Source: Lewinellaceae bacterium
GTDB lineage: Bacteria > Bacteroidota > Bacteroidia > Chitinophagales > Saprospiraceae
Length of the DNA: 64,000 nt
Assembly (NCBI GenBank): GCA_020636195.1
Contig: JACJYH010000001.1
Location: 558,001-622,000, forward strand
Direction of reading: 5' to 3'
The translations under genes and the position numbers were made by a program. The notes under the pieces were generated by a model, which saw nothing but the letters and a program-made list of their open reading frames with translations, was not told the DNA's origin and made no database searches. Of the stretch, positions 57,995-64,000 are shown piece after piece. Within the stretch, counting starts at the first letter, position 1, and each line of letters opens with the position of its first letter.

Positions 57995-58369
57995 GCCAAT
58001 TTTATATTGGTCTGGAAAATCGCAATTTTCAGGTCAGAACTGAAAATTTTACAGACTGAAGATCATTGATTTTTAATCATCTTTATTTTTAGAATGGGAG
58101 AAAAAACGTGTTCCAAATACGAGTCTGAGCTAAGAAAGTACCGATATCAGCCTACTATTCACACCGTTTGCTAGGCGGTATTTTCGTCTTTGAAGTAACG
58201 AAAACAAATAAATGAAGATACTAAAATATATCATAATATTTTTTAAATATATATAATTAATTGATTTATAAACATTTGATTATATTTTTTTAAAATCAGC
58301 AAAAAAGATGATATTTGTCATAATAATGTAAAAAAAAATTCCAGACATTGTGCAAAAATTAATATTCTT
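57995..58369. other. Intergenic region upstream of the cbb3 cluster
   Basis: 375 bases, AT-rich towards ccoS. No coding frame was found. Short dyads occur (GAAAATcgcaATTTTC near 58016; TTTTCGT/ACGAAAA near 58183-58206). A Crp/Fnr-like dyad lies at 58308-58321. It probably holds the cluster's promoter. Confidence 0.5.
58308..58321 (+). promoter_or_regulatory. Candidate Crp/Fnr-type binding site upstream of ccoS
   Basis: ATGA-TATTTG-TCAT has the TGA-N6-TCA half-site spacing of Crp/Fnr sites (full Fnr consensus TTGAT-N4-ATCAA). It lies 48 bases before the ccoS start. The match covers only the core. Confidence 0.3.
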
Positions 58370-58528
58370 GTGGGTATAATTTTCTATCTTATTATCATCA
58401 GTTTGGTGGTTGCTATTGCTTTTTTGATTGCCTTTTTTTGGGCGGTAAGAAATGGTCAGTATGATGACGAATACACACCAAGCGTGAGAATTTTGCTTGA
58501 TGATGATATGAAAAATGACAACGATTAA
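58370..58528 (+). CDS. ccoS: Cytochrome cbb3 oxidase maturation protein CcoS
   Basis: 52 residues from GTG 58370. One membrane helix (IIFYLIIISLVVAIAFLIAF) is followed by the family signature FWAVRNGQYDDEYTPSVRIL and an acidic tail (DDDM). CcoS is needed to insert cofactors into the CcoN subunit. The start is uncertain: no ATG is available in frame and GTG is the nearest conventional codon. The gene lies 33 bases before the oxidase gene. Confidence 0.85.
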   Translation: MGIIFYLIIISLVVAIAFLIAFFWAVRNGQYDDEYTPSVRILLDDDMKNDND

Positions 58529-58561
58529 ACCAATTATTATATTTTCAAAATTTAAAATTGT

Positions 58562-60691
58562 ATGACAAATCTGGAGACATTTAGTTATGACAACAAGATT
58601 GTACGTAATTTTGCTATAGCTTCAGTTGTATTTGGGATCATTGGGATGCTGGTGGGAATAACAGCGGCATTTGAATTAGTTTTCCCATCTCTGAACTTAG
58701 GCATTCCTGAAATAACGTATGGCCGTATAAGACCATTGCACACGAATGCAGTAATTTTTGCATTTGTAGGAAATGGTATTTTTACTGGCGTCTATTACTC
58801 CCTTCAAAGGTTGCTGAAAACTAGGATGTTCAGTGATCTATTATCCAATATCCACTTTTGGGGCTGGCAATTGATCATCCTTGCCGCTGCCATCACGCTT
58901 CCATTAGGTATTACAAGTTCACATGAATATGCTGAATTGGAATGGCCGATAGACATTGCGATTGCTTTAGTCTGGGTGGTATTTGGTATCAATATGTTTG
59001 GAACAATATTGAAGAGAAGAGAGAATCACTTATATGTAGCTATTTGGTTTTATATAGCCACATGGATTACCGTGACAGTTCTCCATATCTTTAACAATAT
59101 CCAGATGCCGGTTCACCTATTCAAAAGTGTGTATGTATTCTCAGGTGTGCAAGATGCATTGGTACAATGGTGGTATGGTCACAATGCGGTGGCATTTTTC
59201 CTTACAACGCCATATCTTGGTTTGATGTATTATTTTATGCCGAAAGCGGCTAATCGTCCGGTTTATTCATACAAATTGTCCATTATACACTTTTGGGCAT
59301 TGATCTTCATCTATATCTGGGCAGGTCCGCACCATTTATTATATACTTCTCTTCCTGACTGGGCACAATCTTTGGGAACCGTATTTTCCATTATGTTGAT
59401 AGCTCCGTCTTGGGGTGGTATGTTGAATGGTCTTTTGACGTTGAGAGGTGTTTGGGATAAGGTGCGTACGGATCCTATTTTGAAATTCTTTGTAGTTGCC
59501 GTTACTGCTTATGGTATGGCAACATTAGAAGGGCCGCTATTATCAATCAAATCTTTGAATGCTATTACCCACTATACTGACTGGACAGTAGGTCACGTGC
59601 ATATTGGAGCATTGGGATGGAATGGTATGTTGACTTTTGGTATGTTGTACTGGCTGATCCCAAGGATATATGGAACAAAACTCTATTCTGTCAAGTTGGC
59701 TAATACACATTTCTGGATTGGAACATTAGGAATTTTATTTTATGCTATACCATTATATTGGGCAGGATGGACTCAGAGTTTGATGTGGAAACAATTTACT
59801 CCTGATGGCTTCCTTCAGTATGGTAACTTCCTAGAAACCGTTACACAGATCTTACCAATGTATATGATCAGAGCCATCGGTGGTACCATTTATTTTGTAG
59901 GTGTGATCGTGATGGTTTACAATCTTATGAAAACTGCATTCAGTGGAAAGTTGATTGCAAATCAGGAAGCACAATCAGCACCAAGAGAAGTGCATGTGGC
60001 ACATAAGAATGAGTACTGGCATAAGTGGATTGAAAGAAAACCAATCCAAATGTTGATAGTAAGTGCAGTTTTAATATTGATTGGCGGTATCGTAGAGATT
60101 ATCCCTATGATGATGATTGATAAGAATGTACCTAAAATAGCATCTATTCAGCCATATACACCATTGGAAATAGAAGGTAGAGATATTTACATTCGTGAAG
60201 GCTGTGTAGGATGTCACTCACAAATGGTGAGACCATTCAGATCAGAAACAGAGCGATATGGTGAATACTCCAAATCCGGTGAATACATTTATGACAGACC
60301 ATTCTTATGGGGTAGCAAGCGTACAGGTCCCGATTTACATAGAGTCGGTGGCAAATATCCTGACAGCTGGCACTATAACCACATGTATGATCCAACATCT
60401 ATGGCACCGGGTTCTATCATGCCTATGTATCCATGGTTATTTGAAAACGACCTAGATACCAAGTACACTGCTGCCAAAATCAAAGTGCACCAATCTTTAG
60501 GAGCGCCTTATCCTGATGGCTATGCAGACAAAGCAGTAGCTGACTTGCAAACACAAGCCAAAAAAGTCGTTGCTAATTTAGCCAAAGATAATATCAAGCA
60601 AGAGGGCATTGAAAACAAAGAGATTGTCGCATTGATCGCCTACTTGCAAAGATTGGGTACGGATATTAAAGTAGATAACCAAAACAAATAG
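58562..60691 (+). CDS. ccoN: Cytochrome cbb3 oxidase subunits I and II fused (CcoN-CcoO)
   Basis: 709 residues. The N-terminal ~470 residues are CcoN, with about 12 membrane helices. Heme and copper histidines lie in RPLHTNAVIFAF, WYGHNAVAFFLT, WAGPHHLLYTSLPDW and DWTVGHVHIGALGWNG. From ~500 the chain becomes CcoO: one membrane helix, then heme c at C548-x-x-C551-H552 (EGCVGCHSQMVRP), with a later PMYPWL methionine as likely heme ligand. Separate ccoN and ccoO genes are usual in Proteobacteria; the fusion is known in Bacteroidota. The protein reduces O2 to water in the inner membrane. Confidence 0.93.
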   Translation: MTNLETFSYDNKIVRNFAIASVVFGIIGMLVGITAAFELVFPSLNLGIPEITYGRIRPLHTNAVIFAFVGNGIFTGVYYSLQRLLKTRMFSDLLSNIHFWGWQLIILAAAITLPLGITSSHEYAELEWPIDIAIALVWVVFGINMFGTILKRRENHLYVAIWFYIATWITVTVLHIFNNIQMPVHLFKSVYVFSGVQDALVQWWYGHNAVAFFLTTPYLGLMYYFMPKAANRPVYSYKLSIIHFWALIFIYIWAGPHHLLYTSLPDWAQSLGTVFSIMLIAPSWGGMLNGLLTLRGVWDKVRTDPILKFFVVAVTAYGMATLEGPLLSIKSLNAITHYTDWTVGHVHIGALGWNGMLTFGMLYWLIPRIYGTKLYSVKLANTHFWIGTLGILFYAIPLYWAGWTQSLMWKQFTPDGFLQYGNFLETVTQILPMYMIRAIGGTIYFVGVIVMVYNLMKTAFSGKLIANQEAQSAPREVHVAHKNEYWHKWIERKPIQMLIVSAVLILIGGIVEIIPMMMIDKNVPKIASIQPYTPLEIEGRDIYIREGCVGCHSQMVRPFRSETERYGEYSKSGEYIYDRPFLWGSKRTGPDLHRVGGKYPDSWHYNHMYDPTSMAPGSIMPMYPWLFENDLDTKYTAAKIKVHQSLGAPYPDGYADKAVADLQTQAKKVVANLAKDNIKQEGIENKEIVALIAYLQRLGTDIKVDNQNK

Positions 60692-60694
60692 AAA

Positions 60695-60871
60695 ATGGGT
60701 AAATATATCTTAGAGCAATCCGGATCGTACAATTGGATGGCCATTTTTGCATTGTTCACTTTTTTTATCATATTTATTGTTGCAATATTTATGATATTAA
60801 GGAAGAATGATCCATTGATGAAGCACATGCAAGAGCTTCCACTCGAAGATGATGAAACTCAAATTCAATAA
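60695..60871 (+). CDS. ccoQ: CcoQ/FixQ-like small cbb3 oxidase subunit
   Basis: 58 residues from ATG 60695, 3 bases after the CcoNO stop. It has one membrane helix (MAIFALFTFFIIFIVAIFMI) after a polar start (MGKYILEQSGSYNW), followed by a basic-acidic tail. Identified by size, topology and place between ccoNO and ccoP, not by a strong motif. In other bacteria CcoQ stabilises the oxidase. Confidence 0.7.
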   Translation: MGKYILEQSGSYNWMAIFALFTFFIIFIVAIFMILRKNDPLMKHMQELPLEDDETQIQ

Positions 60872-60888
60872 CAATAAAATCATTCAAA

Positions 60889-61866
60889 ATGAAGATAAAT
60901 AAAACCATCAGCCTATTTTCCTTCTTCTTGTTAGCACAATTTGGACTTTTTGGTCAAGACGCAGCGGCTCCTGCACCAGTGGCCACTGCTAACCAAAACC
61001 TTTTGAATATTACATACAGCAATTTCTTAGTGGTCCTTGCGGTATTGGTATTGATAGGTGTAGTATTGGCTGGTTTGAACCTCGTATATGCCATGTTGGA
61101 ATTACAAAAGTTCAAAGTAGCAGAGAAATTTGGCATAGATGCTGTCAAAGATGAAAGTTTCAGCTCATCCAATTCATTGTGGCAAAGTATTTCAGATCGA
61201 TTATGGAAACTGAAGCCTATGGATAAAGAGCAGGATATCGATCTTGGACATGAGTATGACGGCATTAGAGAATTGGATAACTCACTTCCACCATGGTGGT
61301 TGTGGTTATTTTATGGAACAATAATTTGGGGAATAGGTTATCTATTTTATTACCACATATCAGGGAAAGGACCTGACCAGAAGACAGAATATGTTGCGGC
61401 TATGCAAGCAGCAGAAGAGCAGAAGGCATTATTTCTTTCAACTCAAGCCAATGATATTGATGAGAAATCGGTTACTGTAGCAACAGATGAAGCTTCATTG
61501 GCTGCCGGAAAGGAGATTTTTGTTGCCAACTGTGCAGTGTGCCATGGTCAAAACGGAGAAGGATTAGTTGGTCCTAATATGACAGATAAATATTGGATCC
61601 ACGGAGGTAGTATCAATGATATTTTCAAAACAATAAAATACGGTGTTCCTGAAAAGGGTATGATTTCTTGGCAAGCACAATTAAATCCGAAGGCGATTCA
61701 AAATGTGGCCAGTTACCTCTTAACCTTCCAAGGTACCAATCCACCAAATCAGAAAGCTTCGGAAGGAGAGTTATATGAACCAGCCGCAACTACTACTGAT
61801 GGAAGTGTTTCAGACCCTGCAAAGGTAGAGTCGGTAAAAAAGGACACGACTGTCATGCAGAAGTAG
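60889..61866 (+). CDS. ccoP: Cytochrome cbb3 oxidase subunit III (CcoP), single heme
   Basis: 325 residues. A signal-like N-terminus is followed by a membrane helix near 45-65. Then comes the CcoP N-terminal motif HEYDGIRELDNSLPPWWLWL with its helix, and a cytochrome c domain at ~200-290. The heme site is C215-x-x-C218-H219 (NCAVCHGQNGEGLVGPNMTD). Proteobacterial CcoP carries two heme c sites; only one CxxCH is present here. The C-terminal ~35 residues are low-complexity. CcoP passes electrons to CcoO. Confidence 0.9.
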   Translation: MKINKTISLFSFFLLAQFGLFGQDAAAPAPVATANQNLLNITYSNFLVVLAVLVLIGVVLAGLNLVYAMLELQKFKVAEKFGIDAVKDESFSSSNSLWQSISDRLWKLKPMDKEQDIDLGHEYDGIRELDNSLPPWWLWLFYGTIIWGIGYLFYYHISGKGPDQKTEYVAAMQAAEEQKALFLSTQANDIDEKSVTVATDEASLAAGKEIFVANCAVCHGQNGEGLVGPNMTDKYWIHGGSINDIFKTIKYGVPEKGMISWQAQLNPKAIQNVASYLLTFQGTNPPNQKASEGELYEPAATTTDGSVSDPAKVESVKKDTTVMQK

Positions 61867-61886
61867 TTTTGGCGCATTTATAAATA

Positions 61887-63353
61887 ATGGATTCAAACAT
61901 AGATCAACAACAACAAGAAGAGCAATTTAGAGACAAAATTGCAACAGTAGATAAGAAAGGAAAGAGGATTTGGATTTTTCCTAAAAAACCGTCGGGCAAA
62001 TATTATAACTATCGTACCTACCTCTCTTGGTTTTACGTGGTTATATTATTTGCCTTGCCGTTTATAAAGGTAAATGGAGAACCATTTGTACTAATTGACT
62101 TGGTCAATAGAAATTTCATTCTCTTTGGCATGCACTTCGGGCCTCAAGATTTTTATCTTTTTGCTATCGGGATGCTCATCCTTCTTGTTTTCATCATACT
62201 ATTCACTGTGGTGTTTGGGAGGATATTTTGTGGATGGGTGTGCCCACAGACTATTTTCATGGAAATGATTTTCAGGAAAATAGAATACGCCATTGAAGGG
62301 GATTATAAAGCTCAAATGAAATTGGATAGTGCACCTTGGGACGGTTCAAAAATAATGAAGCGTGTCTTAAAGCATACCATTTTCTTTGGCATTGCTGTTT
62401 TAATTGCCAATATTTTCTTGGCCTACATCATAGGGATAGATGAGGTGTTTAAAATAATTCGGGAGCCAATTTCAGCCCATTTTACTGGCTTCCTTATAAT
62501 GGTACTATTTTCATTTGTATTTTATATCGTTTTTTCAAGTTTAAGAGAACAGGTGTGCACCACGATCTGTCCTTACGGAAGATTACAAGGTGTCATGTTA
62601 GACAATAAATCCTTAGTTGTTGCATATGATTTCGTAAGAGGCGAGCCCAGAGGTAAGATTAAGAAAACAAAAGTGGTGCCGCTTCCTATTTTGTCTGAAG
62701 CACAGGTAGCTGAAGAGAAATCATTGAACCTTGCAGCAAATGGCGATTGCATAGATTGCAAACTTTGTGTCCACGTGTGTCCAACGGGCATAGATATCAG
62801 AAATGGTACGCAATTAGAATGTGTCAACTGTACAGCCTGTATGGATGCCTGTGATGAGGTTATGGAAAAGATCAATAGACCGAAGGGATTAGTACGTATT
62901 GATAGTTTAGAAGGTATCACAGAAGGGAAACATAAAATTTTCAATACCAGAGTTAAAGCATATTCCATAGTATTGTTGGTACTTTTGATCATAGAAGGAG
63001 CTCTCTTTACTATGCGTAGTGATATCCAAGGTTTGATGTTACGAACACCCGGTATGACGTATCAAACCATGGAAGGTGGTTATATCTCAAATCTTTATAA
63101 CTACCAATTGATCAATAAAACAGGGCATGAATATGATGTGACTCTAAAATTAATGGACGTGGATGGGGAGATCACATTGGTTGGTTCTCCTGATCTTCAT
63201 TTATCCAAAAACAGTCAAATCAAAGGTTCGGCATTTGTAAAAATTCATTCCGATAAATTACATAGTAGAAAGAACAAGCTTACTGTTGGCGTGTATTCCG
63301 GAGATCAATTGATCAGTAAGATCAAGACGTCATTTTTTAGCCCGCCAAAATAA
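61887..63353 (+). CDS. ccoG: Cytochrome c oxidase accessory protein CcoG (FixG/RdxA)
   Basis: 488 residues. About five membrane segments surround a ferredoxin-like domain with two 4Fe-4S motifs: CIDCKLCVHVCPTG and CVNCTACMDACD (around residues 287-325). Earlier blocks FCGWVCPQTIFMEMIF and TTICPYGRLQGVMLD are family signatures. A C-terminal Ig-like FixG domain follows (~390-488). CcoG is a copper reductase for cbb3 assembly in Rhodobacter. It lies 20 bases after ccoP. Confidence 0.92.
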   Translation: MDSNIDQQQQEEQFRDKIATVDKKGKRIWIFPKKPSGKYYNYRTYLSWFYVVILFALPFIKVNGEPFVLIDLVNRNFILFGMHFGPQDFYLFAIGMLILLVFIILFTVVFGRIFCGWVCPQTIFMEMIFRKIEYAIEGDYKAQMKLDSAPWDGSKIMKRVLKHTIFFGIAVLIANIFLAYIIGIDEVFKIIREPISAHFTGFLIMVLFSFVFYIVFSSLREQVCTTICPYGRLQGVMLDNKSLVVAYDFVRGEPRGKIKKTKVVPLPILSEAQVAEEKSLNLAANGDCIDCKLCVHVCPTGIDIRNGTQLECVNCTACMDACDEVMEKINRPKGLVRIDSLEGITEGKHKIFNTRVKAYSIVLLVLLIIEGALFTMRSDIQGLMLRTPGMTYQTMEGGYISNLYNYQLINKTGHEYDVTLKLMDVDGEITLVGSPDLHLSKNSQIKGSAFVKIHSDKLHSRKNKLTVGVYSGDQLISKIKTSFFSPPK

Positions 63354-63390
63354 TTTAAACAACTTTGATTACTGATAAAATAGAAATGTC

Positions 63391-63828
63391 ATGAAGAATA
63401 GTTGGCCTATAGGTTTAGTTGTTTTTTTTGTCCTATTTATAGGAAGTCTAGTATTCATCTTGCTTAAATCTAGGGAATACGACAATAGTTTGGTGGTAGA
63501 TGACTATTACAATCAAGATATCAAATACCAGCAGCATTACGACAAACTCAAGAATTCTGAGTCTATGAAGGATAAAGTCAATTATTCCATTGACAGCCAA
63601 AAACAAACCTTGAATATCCACTTTCCAGAAGGAGAAAATAAGCACGGTACCATTCAGATGTACAACCCACTGTCAAAGACCCTTGATAAGTCATTTGAAT
63701 TCAATATCCAAACTGATACCATATACAAAATTCCTTTAGTCGGGCTCAAGATGGGAAAATGGAAGTTGAAGATGGATTGGGAGCAAGATAATATTCCCTA
63801 TTTTATTGAAAGGGATTTAGTCCTTTGA
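63391..63828 (+). CDS. fixH: FixH/CcoH family cbb3 assembly protein
   Basis: 145 residues with one N-terminal membrane helix (WPIGLVVFFVLFIGSLVFIL) and a periplasmic beta domain. YYNQDIKYQQHYDKL matches the family's typical YYxxxxxYQ segment. FixH works with the copper ATPase CcoI in assembling the oxidase; ccoI is not in the window. The next gene starts 1 base after the stop codon. Confidence 0.88.
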   Translation: MKNSWPIGLVVFFVLFIGSLVFILLKSREYDNSLVVDDYYNQDIKYQQHYDKLKNSESMKDKVNYSIDSQKQTLNIHFPEGENKHGTIQMYNPLSKTLDKSFEFNIQTDTIYKIPLVGLKMGKWKLKMDWEQDNIPYFIERDLVL

Positions 63829-63829
63829 T

Positions 63830-64000
63830 GTGTATTGGGTTGCCTTCACTTTAGGTTTTTTTGGTAGTTTGCACTGCGTGGGCATGTGTGGCCCACTGGC
63901 ATTTGGAATGCTTGCACATAGGTCAAAGAATGCCATGGGACTTTTACCTGAAGTGATCTTTTATAATTTGGGGAGACTTGTCAGTTACAGCTTTCTTGGT
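63830..64000 (+). CDS. SafE/DsbD-like membrane protein (sulfite exporter TauE/SafE family), 3' truncated
   Basis: The frame opens with GTG at 63830, just after the fixH stop, and is cut by the window edge (57 codons). The opening FTLGFFGSLHCVGMCGPLAF is the hallmark of the cytochrome biogenesis DsbD-like/SafE family (LGSLHCVGMCGP), and FYNLGRLVSYSFLG follows as expected. Proteins of this kind close many cbb3 clusters and may handle copper or thiol chemistry. An in-frame ATG is not present near the start. Confidence 0.85.
   Translation, partial: MYWVAFTLGFFGSLHCVGMCGPLAFGMLAHRSKNAMGLLPEVIFYNLGRLVSYSFLG

Overview
The window looks like chromosomal DNA of a low-GC member of Bacteroidota, most likely of the Saprospiraceae type. 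Four things point there: a PorZ-like protein of the type IX secretion system (T9SS), a giant secreted multi-domain protein with HYR-like modules, dockerin repeats and a T9SS C-terminal sorting domain, a fused CcoN-CcoO cytochrome oxidase subunit, and TAnnTTTG-type promoter elements. The taxonomic call is inference from gene content.

Layout. 1-7.2 kb: a truncated secreted M36 metallopeptidase on the minus strand, then rlmB, a GH3/beta-lactamase fusion, a polyprenyl diphosphate synthase and a flavin reductase on the plus strand. 7.2-12 kb (minus): a Pif1-like helicase with a helicase HTH tail, a Crp/Fnr regulator and an ABC exporter. 12-15.6 kb: 3-hydroxyacyl-CoA dehydrogenase and porZ. 16.2-33.3 kb: one reading frame of about 5,709 codons for a giant secreted protein, cut once by an in-frame TAA at 25520-25522. 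33.3-37.1 kb: a decayed accessory island with a REP array and its RAYT transposase, a truncated second RAYT start, a MITE-like element with TTA target duplication, a hypothetical gene, an hsdM fragment and a possible HTH remnant. 37.1-42.1 kb: a small secreted protein, then iscA, iscU, iscS, a membrane protein and a nucleoside permease on the minus strand. 42.3-48.6 kb: an RND tripartite efflux operon. 48.8-51.1 kb (minus): a small membrane protein and selO. 51.3-58 kb: a Cys/Met-metabolism PLP enzyme, radC, M28 peptidase, hpt, a hotdog thioesterase, pheS, an EamA transporter and a rhodanese. 58.3-64 kb: the cbb3 oxidase cluster ccoS-ccoNO-ccoQ-ccoP-ccoG-fixH and a truncated SafE-like gene.

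How the genes work together. The M36 peptidase, the M28 peptidase, the GH3 fusion and the giant protein are exported and fit a heterotroph that attacks proteins and cell-wall material. PorZ belongs to the T9SS machinery that would attach the giant protein to the surface. The isc genes supply Fe-S clusters, some of which CcoG needs. The cbb3 cluster encodes a high-affinity oxidase with its assembly factors, suggesting micro-oxic growth.

The most unusual parts are the giant gene (nonsense codon, eight-module internal duplication, domains inserted inside modules) and the REP/RAYT array, in which a REP element encodes the last residues of the transposase. No CRISPR array, rRNA or tRNA gene was recognised.
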